This document shows, piece by piece, positions 11,266-22,113 of a stretch of 64,000 nucleotides of DNA. Each line of letters begins with the position of its first letter. The stretch's first letter is position 1. Below the pieces are notes generated by a model. The model did not search any database. It worked only from the letters and a program-made list of their open reading frames with translations, and was not told the origin of the DNA. Source of the stretch: Amanita rubescens (taxonomy: Eukaryota; Basidiomycota; Agaricomycetes; Agaricales; Amanitaceae); contig WION01000206.1 of NCBI GenBank assembly GCA_015039365.1, forward strand, positions 33,517 through 97,516, read 5' to 3'. A program made the translations under genes and the position numbers.

Positions 11266-12364
11266 TTACTTGTTCGAGTCAAACGGAAGCCTATCTAGCT
11301 TGGCTTTACCCTCATCAATCCACTCCTGCTTAACCAACTTTTCCCTATCCGCATAATATAGCCTGTACACTAGCTTGATAGTGCCTTCGCTGACACCCGC
11401 CACGGCACTGATGTCCCGCACCGACTTTTGCTTTCCCAACAAGTGACAGGTGAAATAGATGGCGCCACCAGCGATGGACACAGGACTCCTCCCATCAGCA
11501 ATCCCATGCTCGCGGGCGGCAACAATGATATCGTAACAGATGGATTGCACATTTGCTGGCAAATCCAAATGGTTGCAGTACCGAACGAGGAGATTTTCTG
11601 GACCACTTGTAGTCGACGACGTATTGTTGGTCGTCGAAGAGCCAGGGCTCAAATTAAAAGCCTGCTCCAGTGCCTTATAGCACTGCCCAAGTACTTTTTT
11701 AGAGACATTAGTGAGATTGCATATCTCACGAAATGTTCTCGGAACGTGAGCTTGACGACACGCAATGAAAATGCACGCTGCGATGACCGCGTCCAGCGGT
11801 TTTCCGCGCAGCAACTTTTCCTCGTCTGAGCGCTTGTACAGCTGCTTTGCGATGTCGCTTATCGTCTTTGGAAGTGAGAACTGGTCGCACCAGCTCGAAA
11901 TGTCGCGGAAGGCAGTGAGCAGGTTACGTTCGGAACGTGAACTTTGCGAACGCGATGCCGCCCGCTGAAGTTCTTTTGCAATCCCAGAACCACCGTCACG
12001 AAAGCTGATGACGGTGTCCAGTTGCTCCATTCCCTCCATTAAAGGGTCTGTCGCAGCACCAACACGAGAAGGATCGTCTCCTTCGTCGTTTGCAAACGTC
12101 TAACAAAACCAAGAAGTTCTAATGACGCCCACCAAATGAGACAAAACTTACCCTCCATTCACTCCGCGTATCAACAATACGGTCTCCCAGAACCAATCCG
12201 CAGGTTCCACACACGAGGTCCCCACTACCAAACTCTTCAATGATGTTAGGGTTTGGGTCCCTACATTCCGGACAAATGAGTCGAACGGCAAGGTCGGGCC
12301 CATAAGTCGGCTGAATGCTTTTCACAGGAGGCGCAGCTAGGGGGAAAGGCTGGGAGTAGGCCAT
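11266..12364 (-). CDS. SUA7: Transcription initiation factor IIB
   Basis: General factor that bridges TBP-DNA and RNA polymerase II. The first exon has the zinc ribbon with CPEC and CGTC pairs followed by [15 protein letters not shown]. The second exon supplies the B-reader region and the third the two cyclin folds, for example [20 protein letters not shown] and [20 protein letters not shown] in the first and [18 protein letters not shown] in the second. About 345 aa, as expected. The start ATG at 12362-12364 gives [15 protein letters not shown]. The final codon context (AAG TAAGTA) resembles a donor, so a small further exon cannot be excluded. Confidence 0.96.
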
Positions 12365-12696
12365 TTCCACACAAAAAAGCAAGGTAGTAGTAGTAGTTCT
12401 GCGAGACTTTTGCGGAAGCAGACTAAACTGCTGTCCTTTGGGTCAAAAAGCACTGCATACAATATTATCTGTGGCCAGAGTATGTCATTCGTATTTACAT
12501 ACCAAATGACCGACCAGTATCTCAGCACACGAGTGGAACTGGGCTGGAAGCCACCGACAACGACAACGAGGAGTTGGCGGTTGCAGTGAGAGGCGCAACT
12601 GCACTTGCCCGTTGCGGACAAACAGCAGTGACTAATGCGCTGAGTCAGCCGTGGCTGTGTTGCTTCTAGTATTCTTTTTCCGTAACGTAGTACAGT
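12365..12696. other. Intergenic stretch upstream of TFIIB
   Basis: About 330 bp with no gene I can support. It should carry the TFIIB promoter. It ends at a direct repeat (a 17-nt AGTATTCTTTTTCCGTA word, starting near 12669) that recurs near 17066 next to the full copy of the duplicated gene tail. Confidence 0.4.
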
Positions 12697-12900
12697 CACC
12701 TCCGAATCCGCTATACTCTCCATCGCTGTAGTTATCGTAGTGTCTATACCCCGTATATGACGCACTGTCGCTATATTCATGTTCAGACCCGGCACCGTTA
12801 TGCCAACTATCGTCCGAATCATAGTCATCGTTGCGATAGGAAGGGTCCCCATAGCCTCCTCCGAGTCCAGCTGGTTTGTAGCATAGATCTGATGCGTTTA
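12697..12900 (-). pseudogene. Partial duplicate of the 3' end of the gene at 17107-18526
   Basis: About 190 bp reproduces the last ~55 codons of the low-complexity gene at 17.1-18.5 kb, including DSDDSWHN, AGSEHEYSDS, YTGYRHYDNYSD and EYSGFGGD, with scattered substitutions and indels (one of two Asp-Tyr units missing, and a different junction before DPSYRNDD). The stop seen in the full copy is absent. There is no promoter or 5' part, so I treat it as a gene fragment produced by segmental duplication. Confidence 0.75.
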
Positions 12901-13096
12901 TATCAACTTTTCTTCGACCACAGCGGTTTGCCAACCACTTGCTGATCCAAGGCTAAAACCCTCCACCTTTCAGGTTGCGGGGATCATTAATGTTCCCTCG
13001 TTGAATGCACGTTTGATACACGTTCACATATATATGGATGACGTGCTGGCGAATCTCGTCTTAACCAGACTTCGTCTCTCCGTGCAAAACATTAAG

Positions 13097-14172
13097 ATGT
13101 CGATGTTCGAAGGTTCTCAAAACTTCATCATAAATGGTAGCTATTTCATCAGCCAATCTGGTGAGGAGCAGTCAATCGATGACGGTTAGTTTAACGTGAT
13201 CCCATGGTTAAGGGCCAGGAACTCAACACTTATTCCAACAGTTCTGGAGAGGCTGAAAGACGCCACTGCACCAAGAGTTACCCATGCATCAATTGACCGT
13301 GCGTCGTATCCAGATATCAACATTGACTCCGGTCTGCTCCCTAAGCTGCTATCTCCGCGCTCAGACGAGCGCAGTGAGAAACTCTACTTCATCCATAGCA
13401 TCGGTGCCTCGTACGTTCAAGCTTACGGGGAACATATAGTAAATCACTGTTCGCGGCCAGCCATCCTCCTCGCTAGCCTCTTCTTTCGTCGTCGTGGCCC
13501 GTCAGGTGTCTGGCCTGCCGACTACAGACGACTTGTCCCGACCATCGCTTATCAAATTTGCGCATCGCGCAGCTGTCCTCGACTCCTCGGAAGCTCAAAA
13601 CAGAAATTCTGGGAGCTTTCTACATGGAACCTAATATTCCCGAGCAAACTGTGCATAACCAATTCCAAAAACTACTCATCTCGCCGCTTCGCAAGTTCTC
13701 TCAGGACCTCACCTCCACCCCCGTTATTATTGTCCTCGATTCAATCCATCATTGCGAAGATGTTAAACACATCATTATCCCAATTGTTCAGGTGATAGAC
13801 GAACTGCAGACCGGCGGACACCAAGTCAATATGAAGTTTGTCATCACGAGCGTTTCATATGATTACATTCTCGATATGCTCCGAAGACGGGTCTCCTTCC
13901 CTGTGTATTATCACCTCATCCTCCCTAACCATTACTTCATCCGAAGAACCTCCTTTGTCGTGCGAAACCTCAAATACAAGTTGCCTTACACGGTCCAACT
14001 CTTTGTTGACGTGCTACTGGTTGTTATATTGATTATATCATTGTGTGCATCCATCCCGTTCCTCCTTATATGCGCGGACTTGCGTGATGTGCCAATTTTA
14101 CGCCGAACTTGGTCCGGACTCCGAACACAATTGTCACGCGTCTCCATTGAGCACACAAATAAAACCAAATAA
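13097..14172 (+). pseudogene. Truncated, frameshifted NLR-like (NACHT) gene with a C-terminal membrane segment
   Basis: The N terminus MFEGSQNFIINGSYF is the short motif seen at the start of many mushroom NLR-type proteins. After an intron (about 13186-13241) comes VLERLKDATAPRVTHASIDR, then a region aligned with a NACHT ATPase: the P-loop position reads SIGASYVQAYGEHI and lacks the GxxGxGKS consensus, followed by ILLASLFFRRRG and LVPTIAYQI. At about 13557 the frame slips by one base and continues as KLKTEILGAFYMEP, STPVIIVLDSIHHCED (Walker-B-like) and MKFVITSVSYDYI. Instead of WD40/ankyrin repeats the ORF ends in a hydrophobic stretch (LFVDVLLVVILIISLCASIP). Innate-immunity or non-self-recognition ancestry is inferred; the copy is probably dead. 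Confidence 0.55.
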
Positions 14173-14198
14173 AGTGGAGTCTAGTCGCCACTGGAATC

Positions 14199-16817
14199 AT
14201 GTCCGGCATCATACCTAGCATCGTAGCAAATGGCGACTCGCCAAAGAGGCTCAAGAGTAACAAAGCCGCCCCAATTCACTCCAACGACGCCTTTATCAAA
14301 GAGCAGCTAGTCAAGGGGAATTTCTGTATCAAGACGAACTTCAGGAATAGCGCCGTGGCGGGGAAGGTTACCCAATCAAAGCCATCAGCTTCGAATGGTC
14401 GGGGAAAGCCCATCGATTCTGCGTGGAATACACTCCGAGATGTTCTCAAGTCGTCAAAGAAGGAAAAGACGATTTATGCGCCGCTCTGTAGATTTCTGAC
14501 TTTGCTCGCAAACAAGGAATTCTTGTTTATCCCCTGGGATCACAAGACTCAAGGCGAAGATGAACTATATCGACAGGACATTATCGTCGTCAATGCTCAA
14601 CCTGATGAAATAGATCGCTTTCTTAACGGCAAGCAAGCAATGGATCAGCTTCCCTCCGAGTTCACATATCATGAGGGTGGCAAACTCAAACCGAGGATTC
14701 ACTACTCCAACGTTCAAATGGTTGGAGAAGTCAAACCTGGTGTTGCACCCGAGTCACCGTTCGAAAATGCGGTACAGGTGTTAAAATACCTGTTCAGCGT
14801 CTCACGTTACCAACCTCAGCACGCCTCCCACATAGGCATCCTCGTTTACTGCGACGGTTTCTTTATCATCGACTACTATCCAGATCAAGCATTCTTTTCT
14901 AAACTGTTCAAATGGGAAGAGAAAGACGCTGCATGGGAGGCTTTGCGATCTGCCATTGCTGATGTGCGGAGACGCCCTTTTACTACGAAGCAGTTCGCGT
15001 CGATCAAGTCTTTGGATCGTCATGGTCTATCGCACTTACAGTTTAGTCTTTCGGGGGACTTCACCGCTTCTGACGCACAAGTTTATCGACTGTTTGACCT
15101 TCACCGAGGACAGGGTTATCACCGCAACGCTTATGTCGGCATCGGAGTTCGCTCCGACATCGATGGGGAATTGAATCCAACCGATTAGAAAGTAATCAAG
15201 CACTATTGGCATGATATGGGGCGACGCTTCAACGAGCTGGAAATTCTCAAAAAGATCCATTCACCGTCGTCAAAAAAGAAGCTGTGCACCGCAGGTATTG
15301 TCCGAGTAGACTTGCAGGAATCCATGGAATTGGGCGAGGATATCACGCCCACTCTAGGACAACCGGTTGAACGACAAAGCGTCCTCTTAATTATGAAAAC
15401 GCTTGGAAGGGCCCTTGCAACTTGTCCATCGGTGATGAAATTTCTAAAGGTGATGTACGATCTAGTAGAAGGTAAGCACCTCGCGTATGGTTAGGTTTGA
15501 GAGGCCCATCGATGCGGTCAGTTCACCGGATGCTTGTTGAAGACCATGATATTCTCCATCGTGATATTAGCTGGACAAACGTGTTGATCGACACCATCCA
15601 TTTAGAGGGAGACAACCATGATGATTTTTGTGGTCGTCCGTTTATTGATGCAATCCTGGGTGTTGGGTATGCCTCTCAGACGTCTAAGGATAACAGGATC
15701 TCAGACTCAAATTTAACGCAGGGAAAAAGCAAAGAAAGTGCATGCTACATTAGCGGACTTCGACTGTGCGTGCATCCTTGGAAGTACTAATAAGCTACGT
15801 GAACCACAAACTATTGGAGGCGAAATTACGGTACGTAATGGATCGTCTGCCAGGCGTAGGCTTACGTGTAAAAAGGGAACGCCCATGTTCATCTCGAAGG
15901 CGTTGTGCTTGCTACCATCTAAGCTCAACCGTCTGACACCGCTGTTCGGTTGGGCTTGCGAGCAGGTCTTCCCGGGGGATCTTACGGGCGTTCATCAGCG
16001 TCAACAAGAAGTGACCGCTTTCCTTCAAGTTGTCAGACAGCTTGATGATAATTACAAAGGTCCATCGATCCCACAGGTAGTAGTTCATACGGCCATGCAC
16101 GACGCGGAATCGATCTTTTGGCTCATCGTACTTTTCTTCCTTCGAGCAAGCCCGAAGGGGTATGATCCCAAAAGTGATCCCAACGAACCTAAACGGCGGC
16201 AGGCGCGCACCGATACCTTCAAGTCCTTTGCGAGAAATCAAATTGGGACAGTCCTGGACTCCAGAGGCACCCCCGAAATAGATATGCTTCCTCCTCAACT
16301 TCATCGCTTCTGTGATATGTTGAGTCGCCTGGACCAGTACTTCTGTCGAGCCTGGCATGTCTTGGGGACCAGTGAAGGACAACATCGCTTCCATGCTCAC
16401 AACGCGCTCCAGTCTATCCTTTTGGCGGAGATCAAGAACCTTCAAGCCGATAACAGCGAGATCGAGATCAATCCTACTCCATTGGGAGTTGATGATAACC
16501 CCGCTTTAATACCTCTGTCGCAATCTTGCTTCAGCACAAAACGAAGTGCCCCCGATGAACCCGATGAACCCGCAGGCAGTCCAAAAACAAAGAAGCAAAA
16601 GGTGCTACATGGGAGTGCCGTGGGTGTTGCGGACAACAACTTGGAAGTGACGAGTAGTGATGATCCTGTACTGTCATCTCTCATGTCCGCTATGGGCTGT
16701 GATCGGCGAAGCAAACTGTGGTTCATGGGTGACCGCGATTATGTCGAATATGCGTTTGTGGAAGGAGGATCAGAGATAGATCAGAAATTGGCTGAGCTGA
16801 CGCAGAATAGGGCTTAG
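14199..16817 (+). CDS. FunK1-type fungal protein kinase with an in-frame TAG
   Basis: FunK1 kinases are a large Agaricomycete-specific family of unknown substrates. The long N-terminal region (MSGIIPSIVANGDSPK onward, including SNVQMVGEVKPGVAPESPFE) is the usual FunK1 front half. The catalytic loop HRDISWTNVL and the metal-binding ADFDCACI (DFD for DFG) follow, then KKGTPMFIS, the activation-segment end. Two introns fit: about 15471-15520 and 15670-15720. A TAG at 15186-15188 interrupts PTD|KVIKHYWHDMGRRF, with kinase-family sequence on both sides in the same frame. A 53-nt intron starting GTCGGC at about 15136 would remove it but has a poor donor. It may be a pseudogene or a sequencing error. 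It sits between the two copies of a duplicated gene tail. Confidence 0.8.
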
Positions 16818-17106
16818 ATTGCGATACACAATAATGAGATGGATTCATTGTATTCTTTGTTACGACGAAGTTCGCCCGCCAGGATTCTGCTGCCATGTAA
16901 TGTAAGTGGCGGCTATTTCCGACGCGCGACTTGACAAGCCTGCGCAAACATAGTGGCCCCAGCACAGCCGAGCGGGGTGTGAAGCGGAGGCAAATATTTT
17001 GGCGCGCACGACATTCTCTTCGAGGCACACGCTAACGCTTATACAATTGAAAAACCTGAACATAGTATTCTTTTTCCGTAAGTAATGTACAGAAGTGCTG
17101 TATATC

Positions 17107-18526
17107 TTAGTCACCTCCGAATCCGCTATACTCTCCATCGCTGTAGTTATCGTAGTGTCTATACCCCGTATACGACCCACTGTCGCTGTATTCATGTTCA
17201 GACCCGGCACTGTTATGCCAGCTATCGTCTGAATCATAGTCATAGTCATCGTTGCGATTCCCATGATAGCCTCCGAGTCCAGTTGGGTAACGACCGGGAA
17301 AGTTAGAATCCCAATCCCCGTACCTCCTCTCTCCAGATCGATAGTCATTGCGGTCACCAAAAGAACTGGGATTGTTGTATTCCTGGAACTCGGAACGATA
17401 ATTCTCGTCGGGATAACCTAATCCAGGCCAATCATCGTCCCGAGCCGACTGAGGAAAGTGCGCCATCCGCGGTGAATAGTACGAGCTGCGCGGGATAGGA
17501 TAAGCCTCCCTTTGGTACCTCGTAGCACCCCGGGCCTCCCTTGCACCAAATTCATCCGCCGAAGTCCAGTCCCTCCTATTATTACGAGTCGCCGTTGGAT
17601 ACCGATGTGCGTAGCAAGTTGTACAATTGCACAAGACGGGGACCCCCCTATCCCGGTCAAAAGTGTTGGCGGTAGCATAAGCAGTCTGACGTATCCTCAT
17701 ATCAACATACGGGTCTTCGCTGCGATAAAAGCGATATTCTCGCGAGAACGAATGATGATGACGGGGCCGAGTCACCGGACTGGCGCTACCAGAAGAAGAA
17801 CCAGGCCATTGCGTTCGGGCCCATTGATATCGATGATCTCTGGAATAATCACCGCCGAATCCGCCATATCGGCCATGGCTGGGAGAGGGTAACCCAAATG
17901 TAAACGGCATTGCATTCATTGCGGGAGTAGGCGGCCCGTGTCGATATAATCCAAGGTCTCTAGGCGTCGCGGGGCCGAGAGCGTGTGGATGGGACTGATT
18001 GGAGGGGTAGGAAAAATCTCGCAGCCTTTGTTGTGAATCAATGGATTCCCAGGGTCCTCCTATACCTTGCCGTAGAGGAGATGCGCCAAAATCTCCTAAC
18101 TCGCTGACGGTGTGTACACGTCTGCCGGGGCTTTCGTGGATGCTGCGGCTGCGAGCAGGTGATGGTGGAAATCGTGGGTCGCGCGTGCCATTCAAGTCAC
18201 CTATACCTTGCCATGCGCCAGAATCTCCTAACTCGCCGACGGTGTGTACACGTCTGCCAGGGCTTTCGTGGATGCTGCGGCTGCGAGCAGGTGATGGTGG
18301 AAAACGTGTGTCGCGCGTCCCATTCAAGTCAAGACCGTCAAAAGCAGAAGTTAAAGATAGAGGCTCCTGTTCATGGTCGCGATGTGGTCTAAGCGAAGAA
18401 GACCTGTGGAAGTCTGTGGGTCTAGAGAATTTTTTATGAAAATGAGTGACGTGCACAAAAATAGAAATTGTATACGTTGTACCTGTTCGCTTGATCGTAG
18501 TCGGATCGATAGTACGGTGCTGACAT
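17107..18526 (-). CDS. Low-complexity Tyr/Asp/Ser/Arg-rich protein with an internal tandem repeat
   Basis: I do not recognise the family. Exon 1 (18482-18526) encodes MSAPYYRSDYDQANR; a 60-bp intron follows and exon 2 holds the rest (about 445 aa). The N-terminal part contains two near-identical units of about 37 residues built around FPPSPARSRSIHESPGRRVH and VELGD-type ends (nucleotides about 18100-18330). The middle is rich in Arg/Tyr and contains CNCTTCYAH; the tail is rich in Asp/Ser/Tyr and ends EYSGFGGD, stop TAA 17107-17109. The tail is duplicated at 12.7 kb. The composition suggests a disordered, possibly RNA-associated or scaffold protein, but nothing shows a function. Confidence 0.7.
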
Positions 18527-18998
18527 GAAATGACAGGTCTAGTATAGTCAAAATCTGGACACCAGTGATTGTGGTGGTCTTAGAGTGGCATTCAAACTAA
18601 AAACCTGACGCTTTCAACGAGGCAAGTGTTATATTTGTCTAGGGTGCGAAAGAAAACATTTTGCTTTAACGGAGAGGAGAGATAGAGATGAATAATGCAT
18701 ACTACAAGGCGAAAAAAAGGCTAATAAAATGTATTTAGTAGTGCTATTGTATCAATATGCAAGTAAAAGTGACACAGAGCAAACGGATAGCCTACAGCAA
18801 GTTCTGCAACAGCAGTCATGAACCAGATGAAAAATGAAAAACGACTCGTGTGTGGGCAAAAAGTCATGATAATCGTGAAGGGAGATGCGCATGTTATGTA
18901 GAATGTCTGATCAACGAGACAACCAAAGTACGACATGCAAGAAAAAAAGAAGCTTGTGGAACCAAAGAAAACCCGAATCAGCAAGAAAAGCGATTGAA
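18527..18998. other. Intergenic stretch, convergent side of the Btz gene
   Basis: About 470 bp lying upstream of the low-complexity gene and downstream of the Btz-domain gene, both on the minus strand. It should hold the promoter of the former and the 3' UTR of the latter. I see no further gene, RNA or clear repeat. Confidence 0.4.
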
Positions 18999-21389
18999 CT
19001 AGTAATAGACTGAGCCCTGCGCGCCGCGAGGGTCAGACGAATACATGTCATATTGTCCGACTTGCGACATGTCCATATATGGGTAGTAACCGTACGAACC
19101 GGGATAGTAGTACGGCTGGTATGGCGGATAGGACAACATGTGTGGGTCCTGATGTTGTTGGTTGTTGATATCACCATTGACAACCTGCCCCTCCCTGGAT
19201 CCAGCGCCATTGTAGGGAGGAGAGGCTGCTGTCGTCAGTGATGGGAAAGAAGGTTGGCTTGACGAATCGCCGGATTGAAGAGGACTAGAGACGCTCGGCG
19301 TCCTCGTAGCTGCCCCTGGTTGACGTTGGCCTTTCCTCGATCCTTTGAGATCAGGTTCATCGGATGGAGCACGGATTGAGATCCGTGTTTGACGTGGAAG
19401 AGAGAACAAGGGTGTTTCTGTCGTTGGTTCGATGAAACTGTTCATAGGTGGGGTATGGGAGGATGCTTGCGACATGAAATCGGGGGATATGGAAGAATGA
19501 TGCAGATGCGAGGGAATGAAGGGAACAGCACCCGGTGTCAGATGCGAAGGCACCATGGGACGTGGTGTATACATGGGAGTCGGGGCAAGGTAGACAGGGC
19601 GGCCTGTAGCAAGTTCGTAAGGTACTCCATGAGCATTGAGAGCCACGCCGGGCGGCAGTGAAGGATAAGGATAGGTAGTTCCATATGCAGGAGACGGATG
19701 AGCGACTGGAGGCGGTGTGAAGACGGTTTGAAGAGGAGGGAGTGTTGGGCGCTGATCGCTCGTGGAGGGCTGTTTAGTCGAAGATGGCTCTGACGATGGC
19801 TTCTTCTGAGCGGTTTCCCCATTCTTTGCCTGATCAGCGACCTGAGACTCGACCTGCTCGGACGAGACATTCCCCTGTCCTTGATCGACAGCGGATGTCT
19901 TCTCCGATATAGTCGCCGGAATACTTGGTCCAGGTATGGGGATGGGAATGGGCGTGACAAGATTAGGCCGCACAGTGAAAATCTCCTCTAGAGATGCTTC
20001 CTCGACCGTTGTCAAAGACTCGATTACCTTCTCCGTTAGCGAGGCCTTTGGAATGCGAACGATGTGTGCCACCATCTCCTGCGCCTTGGCCTTTGACTGT
20101 GGCCACTTCCATTCAGTACCGGCTTGCCTGGCTCGTGGTAGAGCCTGAATGGTGTGAGCTTCGGAGCCTGCGAGCTTAACCTTGTATGAGGGCCCTTGAC
20201 CCTTTCGTGGCTTTGTGGAAGCATCGAAGAAGAGGAAAGCTTCGTGTTGCTTCGTCCACATGAGCTCTGGCTTCATTGCATACCAGACTCTACCCTGAGA
20301 AAGGGTTATGTTGGAACGAGCTGGAGATGAAACAAGTCCACCACGAGTTGGGCCAACCCTACCACCTCTGCCTGCTGCAAACCCGCCTCTGGCACCACGC
20401 ACACCGCGTGTCTGATTTGCTTGCGGCTGTTGTTGCAAAGAAGCACGCCGTTGCTCCTCTCTCCGCTTCATGTCTTCATAACCATCGTGGGTCCATGTGC
20501 GCTCAATTGGAGGTAACTCTGGTGCATGGCCGTTGACATCGGCGTCATGAGGCGATGGGCTCTGACTGTGCCCTCCACGCACACGGAGACCAAAGCCGCG
20601 GCCTCGGCCTCGGCTCTGCCATTTGCCCCTCCACCAGCCGCTCAGACTCCTCAGATCTTTATCTAGCAGGCGTTCGTCATGCCCCCAGAAACCTCCTACA
20701 GTCGGAACAAATGACGGATCATTGTCGAGGCGTTGCTGATATGCCTGACGCGCCGATTGCCCTAACGGCCTTTTCGAGGTTAAGGAGCGAGATCGGCGTG
20801 CAGTCGGTCGACTTTGATCAACGGCGTTTTTGCCATCTTCATAAGTCTCTGACTGGGGAGAGCGATCACGAGATCCATCCAGCCGCTTTTTCGATTTGCG
20901 AGAAAGTGGCCGAGGTGCATGACTACTGGTGATGGCATCGCTATGAAAGTCGGCGAAATCGATGACAGGCAGGTCAGCGGGACCATGAGCGCTTTCCTCC
21001 ATTACCATATCACCCCATGTAGTCGGTTGTGTGAAGAATGGCTGAGTGTTGTCGTCGATACGAGTGGGTAAGTCCTTGTTGTGAGAACGAGGGCTGTGAC
21101 TGGTGGATGGGGTCAGAGGTCTTGAACGACCATCAACGACTGCTCCTTCTGACACGGGCTCTGTGTCTGAGTCGGAATCCGAGTCGATGGAAGAGAGGTC
21201 GTCTTCCGTTTCTGAGTCCGTGCCAACCTCCCTAACAATCTCATCATCGCTCTCTATCCCGGCCTGGCCCCTTCCTCGTCGTCTGGCAATCCTGGTCTTC
21301 CTGGGAGAGTTAGCATGACTGCGGCATTTACGAGCGGGAGGCTTGTCGGTTGTGCGGGAAGATGAAGGTGAAGTGGCTAGCGAAGACAT
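18999..21389 (-). CDS. Btz-domain protein (CASC3/MLN51/Barentsz-like)
   Basis: One 796-codon exon. The Btz (eIF4AIII-binding, exon-junction-complex) region lies near residues 215-320: DPSFVPTVGGFWGHDERL, then an RG-rich insert (WRGKWQSRGRGRGFGLRVRG) and ERTWTHDGYEDMKRREEQRR. These two halves are what clamps eIF4AIII in animal CASC3. The N terminus is Ser/Arg-rich with acidic runs (SDDEIVREVGTDSETEDDLS), the middle has an RGG-like RGGFAAGRGGRVGP, and the C terminus is Pro/Tyr/Ser-rich ending GAQGSVYY. A role in cytoplasmic mRNA fate or EJC binding follows from the domain. The start ATG at 21387-21389 is the first in the ORF; a 5'-UTR intron is possible. Confidence 0.82.
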   Translation of the reverse strand: MSSLATSPSSSRTTDKPPARKCRSHANSPRKTRIARRRGRGQAGIESDDEIVREVGTDSETEDDLSSIDSDSDSDTEPVSEGAVVDGRSRPLTPSTSHSPRSHNKDLPTRIDDNTQPFFTQPTTWGDMVMEESAHGPADLPVIDFADFHSDAITSSHAPRPLSRKSKKRLDGSRDRSPQSETYEDGKNAVDQSRPTARRSRSLTSKRPLGQSARQAYQQRLDNDPSFVPTVGGFWGHDERLLDKDLRSLSGWWRGKWQSRGRGRGFGLRVRGGHSQSPSPHDADVNGHAPELPPIERTWTHDGYEDMKRREEQRRASLQQQPQANQTRGVRGARGGFAAGRGGRVGPTRGGLVSSPARSNITLSQGRVWYAMKPELMWTKQHEAFLFFDASTKPRKGQGPSYKVKLAGSEAHTIQALPRARQAGTEWKWPQSKAKAQEMVAHIVRIPKASLTEKVIESLTTVEEASLEEIFTVRPNLVTPIPIPIPGPSIPATISEKTSAVDQGQGNVSSEQVESQVADQAKNGETAQKKPSSEPSSTKQPSTSDQRPTLPPLQTVFTPPPVAHPSPAYGTTYPYPSLPPGVALNAHGVPYELATGRPVYLAPTPMYTPRPMVPSHLTPGAVPFIPSHLHHSSISPDFMSQASSHTPPMNSFIEPTTETPLFSLPRQTRISIRAPSDEPDLKGSRKGQRQPGAATRTPSVSSPLQSGDSSSQPSFPSLTTAASPPYNGAGSREGQVVNGDINNQQHQDPHMLSYPPYQPYYYPGSYGYYPYMDMSQVGQYDMYSSDPRGAQGSVYY

Positions 21390-22113
21390 GTCTTTGCTAT
21401 ATAAGCGCCGTCAGAGACGATGAAAAAAAGAGAAAAAAAGGAAGATAAACCTTTGATTCTGTAAGATGGATGGATTCGGCGGCGAGCAAGGAGGATTTGT
21501 GAGCAAGGAGGCAAAGAAAGGGTCTTTATCACGACTGCGACTGTGGTTGGGCGCGGCACCGAACTTGCAGCGGCAAATTTTCATTCTCCGACGGATGACA
21601 CAGCCAACCGGCATTCGGCACTCCGCCTCCCGCGACTCGACATTAGATCGTCATGTTTTGCCCTATGCTCAATTTCAGTTCAGAATGGGACGACGGCCAC
21701 ATGTTAAACAAGTACCTCGCTTCTGGCGCCAGTGAGTACTGTAAATGCAGACAACAATGCGCGAACGAGGCACACCTCATGCGGCTGTAATTACCGTGTC
21801 TAGATTACTCGAGTAATTGCACGTTTTTGCATCCGACGACCGGTAACTATCTTATTCCCTGCGGCGAATTTCGTCTCGGCCACGTACCATTAGAATTTGT
21901 AAACTTAAAAACGTTGTCATTGCCGCACGACAAATACTGCGACTTAAACATGATTCCGCTAATTTCCACACCTGCACTTCCGTTCTATCGGCCAAAAAGC
22001 TCTGCTTTCGTAATTCCTCGTATCATGATCCCTTAAGTACGGGGAGCCTCAGGAGGAAGCTGTCCAGCCCCGCTGATCCGCTTAAGTAATGTTCCGTCCT
22101 TCTCCACCACGCG
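21390..22113. other. Intergenic region with a stray copy of the THO3 tail
   Basis: About 720 bp with no supported complete gene. It holds the Btz gene's upstream region, the duplicated THO3 3' end (next entry) and then the hydrolase promoter. A plus-strand 89-codon ORF near 21466 has no recognisable features. Confidence 0.4.
21740..21870 (+). pseudogene. Duplicated fragment of the THO3 3' end
   Basis: This segment resembles 24895-25025, the last codons and 3' flank of the THO3 gene: both carry an ATGCGCGAA word, then a GGCTGTAATTA word, then TTACTCGA followed by a TAA at the matching position, and similar 3' flank. The frame reads AAVITVSRLLE-stop here against VAVISMFGLLE-stop in the gene. 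No upstream WD40 sequence is present, so it is a relic of a local duplication about 3.1 kb away in direct orientation. Confidence 0.65.
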
